A stretch of DNA of 64,000 bases from Beroe forskalii (GCA_011033025.1 WFMF01000231.1:124001-188000), one strand, 5' to 3'; counted from the first letter of the stretch, positions 11,059 through 24,257 are shown. Numbers and translations are program-made. The notes: generated by a model not told the origin, from the sequence alone.

Positions 11059-13472
11059 CTGGGGGGGTCCACCGACCAATTGCCATCGGCCAATTAGCCG
11101 AAATTGGAAATTTTTTAGACGATTGACCGGTTGGCTGTTTTTTTTTCACTTTTATTTTTTTATATTTACCGCTCTTCAGGGGGTCTGGTCAAAAAACTGA
11201 CCAAGAGAAAGTTGCTTGCAATAGTTGAAGACACTAATATATTGAGATCACGAAAAAAATGCGATTATATCTCTAATATAATTTCGCAACCTCTGTATTA
11301 TTATGTACTCCGTCACGTTTTTTGTCCTTTTGTAGACACATTTTGGAGCGGGCACGTGCAGTATGGATATATGCGCGCGCGTTGCTATGGTTACATATTG
11401 AGCGCGCGCGTTCATTTCTGTTCAATGCTGTTTCAGTATGTTGCTGCGTAACTTTTGATGTGATTGGAATTTTTTGATGCGGTAAAAAGTATTTGGTGGA
11501 TTTGAATTTTGCGAACGAGGTGCTGCGTAGCAGCGCCGAGTGAGCTGTGTATTTGCAGGCCCTACGGGCCTGCTAGTCTCTAATATAATTTCGCAACCTC
11601 TGTAATATTATTATGTACGTCGTAACGACTTTTGTCCTTTTGTAGACATATTTTAGGACGCCCACGTGAAGAATGGATATATGCGCGCGCGTTGCTATGG
11701 TTACATATTGCGCGCGCGCGTTCATTTCTGTATAATGCTGTTTTGAATACGTTGCTGCGTAACTTTTGATGTGATTGGAATTTTTTGATGCGGTAAAAAG
11801 TATTTGGTGGATTTGAATTTTGCGAACGAGGTGCTGCGTAGCAGCACCGAGTAAGCTGTGTATTTGCAGGCCCTACGGGCCTGCTAGTCTTACTTATAAT
11901 TTCGCGCTTTCTGTTTTTTTTACGTCACGCCCCATGGCAACGCGCGCGCAATTGGGGAAATGCACGTGCAGATTGATTGCGCACGCCTTCATTTCTGTTT
12001 AATGCTGTTTTGATTTCGGAGCTTCATAACATTTGATCTGATTGGAGTTTTTTGATGCGGTAAAACGTATTTAGTTGATTTGAATTTTGGGGTTTGAAAT
12101 TTGCGAACGAGGTGCTGCGTAGCAGCGCCGAGTGAGCTGTGTATTTTCAGGCCCAACGGGCCTGCTAGTCTTACTTATAAAGTCGCAGATTGTGTTTTTT
12201 CTTTGTACGTCACGCCCCATGGCAACGCGCGCGCAATGGGGGAATTGCACGTGCAGATTAATTGCGCGCGCGTACATTTCGGTTTAATGCTGTTTTAATT
12301 TCGGAGCTTCATAACTTTTGATGCGGTTGGAATTTTTTGATGCGGTAAAAAGTATTTAGTTGATTTGAATTGTGGGGATTGGAATTTGCGAACGAGGTGC
12401 TGCGTAGCAGCGCCGAGTGAGCTGTGTATTTGCAGGCCCAACGGGCCTGCTAGTCTCTAATATAATTTCGCAACCTCTGTAAATTCATTTTTCGTCCTTT
12501 TGTGGACTGTCACGTTTTTAGTCCTTTTGTGGACACATTTTTGGGCGCGCGCGTGCAGTATGGATATAGGAGCGCGCGTTGCTATGGTTACATATTGTGC
12601 GCGTGCGTTCATTCTGTTTAATGATGTTTTGAATACGTTGCTCCGCGTAACTTTTGAACGGATTGCAATTTTTTGATGCAGTAAAAAGTATTCAGTTGAT
12701 TTGAAATTCGCGAACGAGGTGCTGCGTAGCAGCGCCGAGTGAGCTGTGTATTTGCAGGCCCAACGGGCCTGCTAGTCTCTAATATAATTTCGCTACCTCT
12801 GTAAATTCATTTTTCGTCCTTTTGTGGACTGTCACGTTTTTAGTCCTTTTGTGGACACAGTTTAGGGCGCACGCGTGCAGTATGGATATAGTCGCGCGCG
12901 TTGCCATGGTTACATATTGCGCGCGCGATCATTTCTGTTTAATGCTGTTTTGAATACGTTGATCCGTAATAACTTTTGAACGGACTGGAATTTTTTGATG
13001 CGGTAAAAAGTATTTAGTTGATTTGAAACTTGCGAACGAGGTGCTGCGTAGCAGCGCCGAGTGAGCAGTGTATTTGCAGGCCCAACGGGCCTGCTAGTCT
13101 CTAATATAATTTCGCAACCTCTGTATTATGTAATCCGTCACGTTTATTGTCCTTTTGTAGACACATTTTGAAGCGTGCACGTGCAGTATGGATATATGCG
13201 CGCGCGTTGCTATTGTTACATATTGAGCACGCGCGTTCATTTCTGTTCAATGCTGTTTTGAATACGTTGATCCGTAATAACTTTTGGTCTGATTGGAATT
13301 TTTTGATGCGGTAAAATGTTATTAGTTGATTTGAATTTGCGAACAACTTTCTCTTTCTTAACTTTCAACTATAATGCATCTGGGCGAAACCAGGGATAAA
13401 AAAGGAAAAAAGTTCAAACGGCCAATTGGCCGAAACAGCAAATTTTTTAAACAATTGGCCGTTGGCCGATGG
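11059..13472. mobile_element. Possible G-run TIR element (D) enclosing the Helitron-like array
   Basis: The left end reads GGGGGGGTCCACCGACCAAT. The right end, reverse-complemented, reads GGGGGTCCATCGGCCAACGG. Both are followed by CCAATTRGCCG-type palindromes and an A/T-run (GAAATTTTTTAGAC versus AAATTTTTTAAAC). AACT flanks both sides. The interior is the tandem array at 11270-13345. The TIR match is imperfect, so this is a moderate call. Confidence 0.45.
11270..13345 (+). mobile_element. Head-to-tail array of seven Helitron-like units
   Basis: The units are 11270-11576, 11577-11887, 11888-12168, 12169-12453, 12454-12775, 12776-13097 and a 3'-truncated 13098-13345. Each full unit begins TCTCTAATATAA or TCTTACTTATAA and ends in a perfect hairpin (GCAGGCCC, loop, GGGCCTGC) running into CTAG. 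A 5' TC and a 3' hairpin plus CTRR are the Helitron end signature, and direct tandem insertion is known for that class. A second hairpin (GGTGCTGCGTAGCAGCGCC) lies about 50 bp inside the 3' end. There are no open reading frames for Rep or helicase, so these would be non-autonomous. Confidence 0.65.
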
Positions 13473-13909
13473 ACCCCCAACTGTTTAAAGGGCTCTCTAA
13501 GGCCGCAGGGCCCCTTTTTCTAGGGCTATTTCAGGCCACTTTCATCTTCTGGGGCCCTACAAAAAATTTGATCGAATTTTTCTTCTAAAATGCAAGTAAC
13601 CCATAAATTAAGTGATTAGATGATATTTCAATAAATAATAATAATTGTATCAAGACGCTATTATCAACTGAGCCAACCAAATCTAATATTTTAACCCCCA
13701 AAGGCCTTTTTAGACTTTCTCAGGCCCCACTTTCTAGGCCCTTTACGGATTTTCAATATCCTCGGGGCCCTAAAGCACGTGCCCCCTAAATATCCCAAAA
13801 AGATAATCCAATTTATCTTTGCCTCACTTTAAATGGGCACTCATAATCCTTTTAACATATTTTTGTCTTGAATTAGTGATAATTCGGGTTGAATTACTGA
13901 ATTAGCTAC
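13346..13909. other. Dynamin intron, no further exon seen
   Basis: It contains degenerate repeats of GGCCCC...CTAGG and AT-rich sequence. I looked for the next dynamin exon (the ITKLDLMDEG region) here and down to position 1 and did not find it. Confidence 0.5.
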
Positions 13910-14026
13910 CTTCTGGATCAACTTCCTTTGCCAACTTCAAGGCGTCTGAATTAGCGAGATCTGAATTGGCAGGTGTCACCGCCAGGATCAAACAGCTCGG
14001 TTTGGAAATGAAGGCCATTATCATTC
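13910..14026 (-). CDS. DNM: Dynamin-family GTPase, internal exon
   Basis: This is a 117-bp exon in the dynamin GTPase domain. The translation includes [17 protein letters not shown] and [13 protein letters not shown], the strongly conserved stretch just before the TKLD nucleotide-specificity motif. Read on the minus strand, a consensus acceptor (AACGTTTCAG) precedes it at 14027 and a GT donor (GTAGCT) follows at 13909. It begins with two bases and ends with one base of split codons, matching the exon at 23374-23460. Dynamins assemble as helical collars that sever endocytic vesicle necks using GTP. The exon is intact. Which paralogue it is cannot be settled from this much sequence. Later exons lie outside the window. 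Confidence 0.93.
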
Positions 14027-14399
14027 CTGAAACGTTGGTTGTAGTGTGGTGTGTAAGTCTTGAGCTGATAAGAGAAAAATACTCTTCAGAATGCATGTGT
14101 TTTGTGAATTAAATTACGCGGTGAAGAAAAGAGTCAGATTTCAGAGTTTGCTGGAATTGCGATAAAATGCTTTCAGGGATTGTGCTTCAAAAGGTAAGTA
14201 TTAGTAATTGGTATTAAACCGATGTAGGTGGGGTGAGGGCATTAAAGTATTAGTTTATATATATTCTAATAGTTTTTCCAAAACAATATGAGTCCTACTA
14301 CACAAGTCCAATGAATTACATCGAGAATCATTGCCAATTGCCATCTATTTTCAAAATCTTTGACACTATGATATCATGTCACATTGACACCATCATTCC

Positions 14400-17300
14400 A
14401 CTGCATCACAATGCCACTCTGACACTATGCCACTCTGACACTATGCCACTCTGACACTATGCCACACTGACACTATGCCACTCCGACACTTTGCCACTCT
14501 GACACTATGCCACACTGACACTATGCCACTCTGACACTTTGCCACTCTGACACTATGCAAATCTGACACTATGCCACTCTGACACTATGCCACTCTGACA
14601 CTATGCCACTCCGACACTATGCCACTCTGACACTATGCCACTCTGACACTATGCCACTCTGACACTATGCCACTTTGATACTAACCCACTCTGACACTAT
14701 GCCACTCTGACACTATGCCACTCTGACACTTTGTCACTCTGACACTATGCCACACTGACACTATGCCACTCCGACACTTTGCCACTCTGACACTATGCAA
14801 ATCTGACACTATGCCACTCTGACACTATGCCACTCTGACACTATGCCACTCTGACACTATGCCACTCTGACACTATGCCACTCTGTCACTATGCCACTTT
14901 GATACTAACCCACTCTGACACTATGCCACTCTGACACTATGCCACTCTGACACTTTGCCACTCTGACACTATGTCACTCTGACCCTCTGACACTATGCCA
15001 CTCTGACACTATGCCACTCTGACACTATGCCACTCTGACACTATCCCACTCTGTCACTATGCCACTCTGTCACTATGTCACTCTGACACTAAGCCACTTT
15101 GACACTATGCCACTCTGACACTATGCCACTCTGACACTATGCCACTCTGACACTATGCCACTCTGACACTATGCCACTTTGACACTATGCCACTCTGACA
15201 CTATGCCACTCTGACACTATGTCACTCTGACACTATGCCAATTTGACACTATGCCACTCTGACACTATGTCAATCTGACACTATGCCACTTTGACACTAT
15301 GCCACTCTGTCACTATGCCACTCTGACACTATGCCACTCTGTCACTATGCTACTCTGACACTATGCCACTCTGACACTATGTCACTCTGACACTATGCCA
15401 CTCTGACACTATGCCAGTCCGACACTATGCCAGTCTGACACTATGCAAATCTGAAACTATGCCACTCTGACACTATGCCACACTGACCCTATGCCTCTCT
15501 GACACAATGCCACTCTGACACTATGCCACTCTGACACTATGCCACTCTGACACTATGCCACTCTGACACTATGCCACTCTGACCCTCTGACACTATGCCA
15601 CTACGTCACTCTGACACTATGCCACTCTGACACTGCCACTCTGACACTATGCCACTCTGACACTATGCCACTCTGACACTATGCCACTCTGACACTATGT
15701 CACTCTGACACTATGCCACTCTGACAATATGTCACTCTGACACTATGCCACTTTGCCACTCTGCCACTATGTCACTCTGCCACTATGCAATTCTGACACT
15801 ATGCCACTCTGTCACTATGCCACTCTGACACTAAGCCACTCTTACCCTATGCCACTCTGACACTATGCCACTAAGCCACTCTGACACTATGCCACTTTGA
15901 CACTATGCCACTCTGACACTATGCCACTCTGACACTATGCCACTCTGACACTATGCCACTCTGACACTATGTCGCTCTGACACTATGCAACTCTAACACT
16001 TTGCCACTCTGCCACTATGACAATTTGCCACTATGCCACTCTGACACTATGCCACTCTAACACTATGCCACTCTGACACTATGCCACTCTGACACTTTGC
16101 CACTCTGACCCTCTGACACTATGCCACTCTGACACTCTGACCCTCTGACACTATGCCACTCTGACACTATGCCACTTTTACACTCTGACACTATGCCACT
16201 CTGACACTATGCCACTCTGACACTATGCCACTTTTACACTATGACACTTTGCCACTCTGACCCTCTGACACTATGCCACTCTGACACTATGCCACTCTGA
16301 CACTATGCCACTCTGACACTATGCCACTCTGACACTATGCCACTCTGACACTATGCCACTCTGACACTATGCCACTCTGCCACTCTGACACTATGCCACT
16401 CTGACACTATGCCACTCTGACACTATGCCACTCTGACACTATGCCACTCTGACACTATGCCACTCTGACACTATGCCACTCTGACACTATGCCACTCTGA
16501 CACTATGCCACTCTGACACTATGCCACTCTGACACTATGCCACTCTGACACTATGCCACTCTGACACTATGCCACTCTGACACTATGTCACTCTGACACT
16601 ATGCATGCCACTCTGACACTATGCCACTCTGACACTATGCCACTCTGACACTATGCCACTCTGACACTATGCCACTCTGACACTATGTCACTCTGACACT
16701 ATGCCACTCTGACACTATGCCACTCTGACACTATGCCACTGACCTTTCCACTCTGACACTATGCCACTCTGACACACTATGCCACTCTGACACTATGCCA
16801 CTCTGACACTGCCACTATGCCACTGACACTATGCCACTCTGACACTATGCCACTTTGACACTATGCCACTCTCACACTATGCCACTCTGACACTATGTCA
16901 CTTTGACACTATGCCACTGTGCCACTCTGACACTATGTCACTTTGACACTATGCCACTCTGACACTATGCCATCCTGACACTATGTCACTTTGACACTAT
17001 GCCACTCTGACACTATGCCACTCTGACACTATGCCACTCTGACACTATGCCACTTTGACACTATGCCACTCTGACACTATGTCACTCTGACACTATGCCA
17101 CTCTGACACTATGCCACTCTGACACTATGCCACTCTGACACTATGCCACTCTGACACTATGCCACTCTGCCACTCTGTCACTATGCCACTCTGTCACTAT
17201 GCCACTCTCACACTATGCCACTCTGACACTATGCCACTCTGTCACTCTGACACTATGCCACTTTGACACTATGCCACTCTCACACTATGCCACTCTGACA

Positions 17301-18790
17301 CTATGTCACTTTGACACTATGCCACTATGCCACTCTGACACTATGCCACTCTGACACTATGCCACTCTGACACTATGCCACTCTGTCACTATGCCACTCT
17401 GTCACTATGCCACTCTGACACTATGCCACTCTGACACTATGCCACTCTGTCACTCTGTCACTATGCCACTCTGTCACTATGCCACTCTCACACTATGCCA
17501 CTCTGACACTATGCCACTTTGACACTATGCCACTCTGACACTATGCCACTCTGACACTATGTCACTCTGACACTATGCCACTCTGACACTATGCCACTCT
17601 GACACTATGCCACTCTGACACTATGCCACTCTGACACTATGCCACTCTGACACTATGCCACTCTGACACTATGCCACTCTGACACTATGCCACTCTAACT
17701 CTGACACTATGCCACTCGACACTATGCCACTCTGACACTATGCCACTCTGACACTATGCCACTCTGACACTATGCCACTCTGACACTATGCCACTCTGAC
17801 ACTACCATGCCATGTCACTGACACTATGCCACTCTGACACTATGCCACTCTGACACTATGCCACTCTGACACTATGCCACTCTGACATTATGCTACTCTG
17901 ACACTATGCCACTCTGACACTATGCCACTCTGACACTATGCAACTCTGACACTATGCCATTCTGACACTATGCCACTCTGACACTATGCCACTCTGACAC
18001 TATGCCACTTTGACACTATGCCACTATGACACTATGCCACTCTGACACTATGCCACTCTGACACTTTGCCACTCTGACACTATGTCACTCTGACCCTCTG
18101 ACACTATGCCACTCTGACACTATGCCACTCTGACACTATACCACTATGCCACTCTGACCCTCTGACACTATGCCACTCTGACACTATGCCACTCTGACAC
18201 TATGTCACTCTGACACTATGCCACTCTGACACTATGTCACTCTGACACTATGCCACTCTGACACTATGCCACTCTGACACTATGCCACTCTGACACTATG
18301 CCACTCTGACACTATGCCACTCTGACACTATGCCACTCTGACACTATGCCACTCTGACACTATGCCACTCTGACACTATGTCACTCTGAAACTCTGACAC
18401 TATGCCACTCTGACACTATGCCACTCTGACACTATGTCACTCTGACACTATGCCACTCTGACACTATGCCACTCTGACACTATGCCACTCTGACACTATG
18501 CCACTCTGACACTATGTCACTCTGACACTATGCCACTCTGACACTATGCCACTCTGACACTATGCCACTCTGACACTATGCCACTCTGACACTATGCCAC
18601 TCTGACACTATGCCACTCTGACACTATGCCACTTTGACACTATGCCACTCTGACACTTTGCCACTCTGACACTATGCCACTCTGACACAATGTCACTCTG
18701 ACACTATGCTACTCTGACACTATGTCACTCTGACACTATGCCACTCTGACACTATGCCACTCTGACACTATGCCACTCTGAAACTCTGAC
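14400..18790 (+). repeat. 16-bp satellite, about 270 units
   Basis: The unit is ATGCCACTCTGACACT. Common variants are CTCTGTCACT, ATGTCACTC and TTTGCCACTC, with occasional 8-14-base partial units. The array lies wholly within the dynamin intron. Because 16 is not a multiple of three, stops recur and no long frames arise. A short piece recurs in reverse complement at about 39975-40120. Confidence 0.97.
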
Positions 18791-19020
18791 CCTCATTGGG
18801 GCGATTGTAGCCGAAAAAAGCAAAAAAAAACCTAGCCTCAAGTGTTTTTTTTTGTTTTTTGTTTTTTAAGGTTTTTTTGAGTTGCATTTTTTTGAAGTTT
18901 TTGAAAACTTTCTACGGTTCTGGTTTTATGTTTTCATGATACTTTACGTTTTATCTACCGGGAAATTTTCTGAAAATCTGAAATTTTCGAAAATTTTGAT
19001 CAGTCGAGTCACAAAGCAAA
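18791..19020 (+). other. AT-rich spacer shared with the inverted copy
   Basis: This single-copy-like sequence (GCAAAAAAAAACCTAGCCTCAA, then T-rich, then TTTATCTACCGGGAAATTTTC) reappears reverse-complemented at 39745-39965. It therefore marks the outer edge of the inverted duplication. Confidence 0.85.
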
Positions 19021-19763
19021 GTGGCAACGAATCTTCCCATTTCCCGGTAGTTAGGAATCTTCCCACTTCCCAGTGGCAACGAACCTTCCCATTTCCCGGT
19101 AGTAAGGAATCTTCCCACTTCCCAGTGGCAACGAATCTTCACATTTCCCGGAAGTAAGGAATCTTCCCATTTCCTGGTAGTAAGGAATCTTCCCACTTCC
19201 CGGTAGTAAGGAATCTTCTCACTTCCCAGTGGCGACGAATCTTCCCACTTCCCGGTAGTAAGGAATCTTCCCATTTCCTGGTAGTAAGGAATCTTCCCAC
19301 TTCCCGGTAGTAAGGAATCTTCTCACTTCCCAGTGGCGACGAATCTTCCCACTTCCCGGTAGTAAGGAATCTTCCTACTTCCCAGTGGTAAGGACTAAGG
19401 TATCTTCCCACTTCCCAGTGGCAACGAATCTTCCCATTTCCCGGTAGTAAGGAATCTTCCCATTTCCTGGTAGTAAGGAATCTTCCCACTTCCCGGTAGT
19501 AAGGAATCTTCTCACTTCCCAGTGGCGACGAATCTTCCCACTTCCCGGTAGTAAGGAATCTTCCCATTTTCCGGTAGTAAGGAATCTTCCCACTTCCCAG
19601 TGGTAAGGTATCTTCCCACTTCCCAGTGGCGACAAATCTTCCCATTTCCCGGTAGTAAGGAATCTTCCCATTTCCCGGTAGTAAGGAATCTTCCCATTTC
19701 CCGGTAGTTAGGAATCTTCCCACTTCCCAGTAGCAACGAATCTTCCCATTTCCCGGTAGTTAG
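19021..19763 (+). repeat. 26-bp minisatellite, outer left block
   Basis: The unit is GAATCTTCCCACTTCCCGGTAGTAAG, with a second unit type ending CCAGTGGCAAC and patterns of alternation between the two. It is interrupted at TAGTTAG by element A. Confidence 0.95.
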
Positions 19764-21936
19764 GGGGGGGGGGGTGGCAACCTCGAAAAACCCCCATAAA
19801 CTCCGAAAAATTAAACCCCTATTTGGCTTTTTTTATATCCACTTTGGGGTTTTTGGGGGTTTAAATGGGTACCATTTCAAAATAGGGCCAAAAATCCACA
19901 ACTAAAATGGTACCATTTCAGAAAAGGGTCGAAAATCATCAAAAGTGGTACCATTTGATTAAAAATCGGAAAATTTTCTATAAAATGGTACTGTTTCTGA
20001 ATAAATTTTAAAATTTGTCAACAAGAATGGTACCATTTAAGAAAAGGTTCGAAAATCCTCAACATAAATGGTACCATTTCAGAAAAGTGCCAAAATTTTC
20101 AGCAAAAATGGTACCATTTCAGAAAAGGGTTGAAAATCCTCAACAAAATGGTAGGTACCATTTCAGAAAAGGGTCGAAAATCGTCAACAAAATGGTACCA
20201 TTTCCGAATAGTGCCAAAAATCTTCAGCAAAATGGTACCATTTCAGGAAATACTCGACACGAATCGAACATATTGGCCCAGCATTTAATGAAACATGCCA
20301 AGGGTATGTTATCAATTTCATCATTCCGGTGCAGTAGACGATATATAGATATTTTATACTATATATGTTGATTGTAGAGTTGCCAAGAAAATAAAAATTT
20401 AGTTTTATTGAAAATTTAAAAATTTAGTTTTATATTGAAAGGGTTGAAAATCCTCAACAAAAATGGTAGGTACCATTTCAGAAAAGGGTTAAAAATCCTC
20501 AACAAAAATGGTACCATTTCAGATTAGGGTCGAAAATCGCCAACAAAAAAGGTACCATTTAAGAGTTTAAGAAAAGGGTCGAAAATCCTCAACAAAAATG
20601 GTACCATTTCAGAAAAGTGCCCAGAAAAAATTTCCAGCAAAAATGGTACCATTTCAGAAAAGGGTTGAAAATCCTAAACAAAATAGGTACCATTTCAGAT
20701 TAGGGTCGAAAATCGCCAACAAAAAATGGTACCATTTAAGAGTTTAAAGAAAGGGTCGAAAATCCTCAACAAAAATGGTACCATTTCAGAAAAGTGCCCA
20801 GAAAAATTTCCAGCAAAAATGGTACCATTTCAGAAAAGGGTTGAAAATCCTAAACAAAAATGGTACCATTTCAGATTAGGGTCGAAAATCCTCAACAAAA
20901 TGGTACCATTTCAGAAAAGGGCCAAAATTCCTCAACAAAAATTATGGTACCATTTCCGAAAAGTGCCAAAAATCTCCAGCAAAAATTGTACCATTTCAGT
21001 AAAGGGTTGAAAATCCTCAACAAAAATGGCACCATTTCAGATTAGGGTCGAAAATCGTCAACAAAATTGGTACCATTTCAGAAAAGGGTCGAATATCCTC
21101 AACAAAAAATGGTACCATTCCGAGAAGTCTAAAAAATCTTCAGCAAAAATGGCACCATTTCAGAAAAGGGTTGAAAATCGTCAACAAAAATGGTACCATT
21201 TCAGATTAGGGTCGAAAATCGTCAACAAAAATGGTACCATTTCAGAAAAGGGCCAAAATTCCTCAACAAAAATGGTACCATTTCAGAAAAGGGTCGAATA
21301 TCCTCAAAAAAATGGTGCCATTTCAGAAAAGTGCCAAAAATCGTCGACAAATATGGTACCATTTAAGAAAAGGGTCGAAAATCCTCAACAAAAATGGTAC
21401 CATTTCAGAAAAGTGCCCAAAAAATTTCCAGCAAAAATGGTACCATTTCAGAAAAGGGTTGAAAATCCTAAAAAAAATGGTACCATTTCAGATTAGGGTC
21501 GAAAATCCTCAACAAAAATGGTACCATTTCAGAAAAGGGCCAAAATTCCTCAACAAAAATTATGGTACCATTTCCGAAAAGTGCCAAAAATCTCCAGCAA
21601 AAATGGTACCATCTCAGAAAGGGGTTGAAAATCCTCAACAAAAATGGTACCATTTCAGATAAGGGTCGAAAATCGTCAACAAAAATGGTACCATTTCAGA
21701 AAAAGGTCGAATATCCTCAACAAAAATGGTGCCATTTCAGAAAAGTGCCAAAAATCGTCGACAAATATGGTACCATTTGAGAGAAGAGCCAAAAATCCAC
21801 AACTAAAGTAGTACCATTTTGAGAGAAAATCGAATATTCCGACCGAAAAACGGCTATTTTATCATAAACCCCGAAAAATTAAACCCCCATTTGCCGATTT
21901 CTATATCCACCCGGGGTTTTTCGAGGTTGCCCCCCC
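19764..21936. mobile_element. TIR element A, intact copy with minisatellite interior
   Basis: The ends are inverted: the left has a G-run then GGCAACCTCGAAAAACCCC, and the right reverse-complements to GGGGGGGCAACCTCGAAAAA. TAGTTAG flanks both sides (19757-19763 and 21937-21943), which is a 7-bp target duplication inside the 26-bp minisatellite. Nearly all of the interior (about 19860-21830) is a 39-41-bp tandem repeat centred on the palindrome AAATGGTACCATTT, alternating with GAAAAGGGTCGAAAATCCTC-type spacers. There is no transposase-like frame; the open frames are repeat artefacts. Confidence 0.85.
20290..20440 (+). other. Non-repetitive island inside element A
   Basis: The stretch with TTATCAATTTCATCATTCC and GATATATAGATATTTTATAC breaks the 40-bp array. 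It is present reverse-complemented at about 32810-32975 in the second copy, so it is an ancestral part of the element. Confidence 0.8.
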
Positions 21937-22690
21937 TAGTTAGGAATCTTCCCATTTCCCAGTGGCAACGAATCATCCCATTTCCCGATAGTAAGGAATC
22001 TTCCTACTTCCCAGTGGCAACGAATCTTCCCACTTCCCGGTAGTAAGGAATCTTCCCACTTCCCAGTGGTAAGGTATCTTCCCATTTCCCGGTAGTTAGG
22101 AATCTTCCCATTTCCCAGTGGCAACGAATCATCCCATTTCCCGGTAGTAAGGAATCTTCCCACTTCCCAGTGGCAACAAATCTTCCCATTTCCCGGTAGT
22201 TAGGAATCTTCCTATTTCCCAGTGGCAACGAATCATCCCATTTCCCGGTAGTAAGGAATCTTCCCACTTCCCAGTGGCAACGAATCTTCCCACTTCCCGG
22301 TAGTAAGGAATCTTCCTACTTCCCAGTGGCAACGAATCTTCCCATTTCCCGGAAGTAAGGAATCTTCCCATTTGACATTTCCCAGTGACAACGAATCTTC
22401 CCACTTCCCGGTAGTAAGGAATCTTCCCATTTCCCGGTAGTAAGGTATCTTCCCACTTCCCAGTGGCAACAAATCTTCCCATTTCCCGGTAGTAAGGAAT
22501 CTTCCCACTTCCCGGTAGTAAGGAATCTTCCCACTTCCCAGTGACAACGAATCTTCCCACTTCCCGGTAGTAAGGAATCTTCCCAGTGACAACGAATCTT
22601 CCCACTTCCCGGTAGTTAGGAATCTTCCCACTTCCCAGTAGCAACGATTCAACGAACGATTCGCATTCCCCGGTAGTGAGGAATCTGCCA
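21937..22690 (+). repeat. 26-bp minisatellite, inner left block
   Basis: It has the same two-type unit as the outer block. It includes a marker irregularity, CCCATTTGACATTTCCC at about 22370, which recurs in inverted form near 26545. Confidence 0.95.
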
Positions 22691-23150
22691 AATTTCCCAA
22701 CTTTAGTAGAGCTTTGGATGCAAGTTTGACTTATATAATTAGGAGTTCGCCATGCTAGTTGCATCAAAATTGGCAGCAAAAATCCTAAAATAACGATGTT
22801 TCTATCTACTTGAAACGTCTGGCTTGCTGGGGGCTGCCGCCCCCAGACCCCTGATCACAATTGTTGGAATTACGTTTGCATCAGTTCTCCATGCCATCAG
22901 CATCATGATTGGCAGCAAAAATCGTAAGAAAACGATTTTCCTATCTACTTGAAACGGCTGGCTCGCTGGGGGCTGCGTCCCCAGACCCCTGCTCAGTGCT
23001 CAGAACTGCTGGAATTATCTTTGCATCTGTTCTCCATGCTATTAGCCTCAAGATTGGCAGCAAAAATCGTAAGAAAACGATATTCCTATCTACTGCTTGA
23101 AACGTCTGGATCGCTGGGGGCTGCCGCCTCAAGACCCCTGCTTACAATTT
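22691..23150 (+). repeat. About 140-bp direct repeat, three units
   Basis: GGCAGCAAAAATC recurs at about 22772, 22911 and 23055. Each is followed by a TATCTACTTGAAACG block, a hairpin of the type GGGGGCTGCCGCCCCC and AGACCCCTG. The hairpin module also occurs alone at 55422-55446. The inverted duplication breaks inside the first unit, near 22803. Confidence 0.8.
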
Positions 23151-23373
23151 CTGTTGTACTAAGTTTATGTCAAAGCATCAGGATTTGTTCATGAATCATT
23201 CATAACTTGAATAATGAATATGATTGGAAGTATTTGCTCTTAATGGACATTTCGCGAGCGAAGCGAGCGGTCAAAAAAGCATAAAAATTTGATTTAGTGG
23301 GAAAAAATGTCGTGAGTACCGGGAAGAAAAATACTTTTGAAAGGTAAGTGAGTGTATATCATCTCATGTTTAC
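23151..23373. other. Dynamin intron, proximal part
   Basis: It is AT-rich apart from a GCGAGCGAAGCGAGCGG palindrome-like motif at about 23254. There is no coding signal. Confidence 0.5.
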
Positions 23374-23460
23374 CTCTTATCTGGAATTCGATATCCGGTG
23401 GCTGATCTCCGATTGGAACTTTCGTTATACCAGGCAAATCAATCAGCGTAAGATTAAGCA
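23374..23460 (-). CDS. DNM: Dynamin-family GTPase, exon with the G3 motif
   Basis: This 87-bp exon translates to LNLTLID followed by [17 protein letters not shown] and FQIR. LIDLPG is the DxxG (G3) motif that contacts the gamma-phosphate in the dynamin GTPase domain. The acceptor is AACAATTTCAG at 23461 and the donor is GTAAAC at 23373-23372, both on the minus strand. The exon begins with two bases and ends with one base of a split codon, which joins in phase to the exon at 13910-14026. The junction codon would be glycine where many dynamins have D, Q or K, a variable position. The preceding exon (P-loop, INLRVYSPH region) was not found up to the end of the window. Confidence 0.93.
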
Positions 23461-24257
23461 CTGAAATTGTTATTAAGATAAGTAAAACATAAATTATACA
23501 AACATTTTATATACTGTATAGGATTAAGTACTGTATAGGATTAAAGATATAACATCTTATATGTAACTAGAAAAGCCCGTTGGGCCTGCTAGATAATACA
23601 GAACCAAATAATAAGCTCAGAGAAAATTTATGAAGGAGCAAAATTTAACATTATTCGTGCAGTGGGATACTTTTAGTTATGCTGATCCGGGCAAGTATTT
23701 TGATTATTGTCATTATTTTGTTCTTGTATGATGAAGTTAAATCTGAAACTCGTACTCATACTGAACGTTGAATTAAGCATTGATTCACGCCAAGAGCAAT
23801 CTTCGCAATGTGCTATTTCCGAATTCGATTCAATTCGATTTTGCTTTTGGTCAATCTTAAAATTCTCTAAATTCACATTTTTCCGTTATCATCAACTCAG
23901 CATTGATTTAAATCGACCGAAGTCTGCCACAGATTAATGAAGAGATGCTATCGGAAATAGCCTCCACGATGCCAGCCATACCCGTCCTCCACCTTCAGAT
24001 CTTGAATTTCAAATGAAAAACAGTAAACACACACTGTGCTTTCAAACGCTTCAATGCAGCAGTCAACAACGTATCAGAAAGCACTCGCACAGAACTGATT
24101 ATAATCTGCACGTGCAGAATACCTGTATCTATAGCAACGGCGCGACGTAGCCCGTTTTAGCCTTCGTTTCTCTTGATAAGTTCTTGGCAAGCTCAAATTT
24201 AATTGTATACGGCGGCACAGGCATAATTCACGTGCTCTTACGAAATTATAATTAAGA
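23461..24257. other. No gene seen; relic Helitron-like end
   Basis: This is AT-rich sequence on the 5' side of the visible dynamin exons. A partial Helitron-like terminus (GCCCGTTGGGCCTGCTAG) lies at about 23574-23591. Confidence 0.5.

Noticed and set aside
14400..18790. CRISPR-like regular array
   Set aside because: The units are contiguous 16-mers with no variable spacers, in an animal genome.
18951..22779. Open frames of WEDSLLPGNGKI-type repeats, also at 33.5-34.4 kb
   Set aside because: They are the translation of the 26-bp minisatellite, open in several frames on the same strand.
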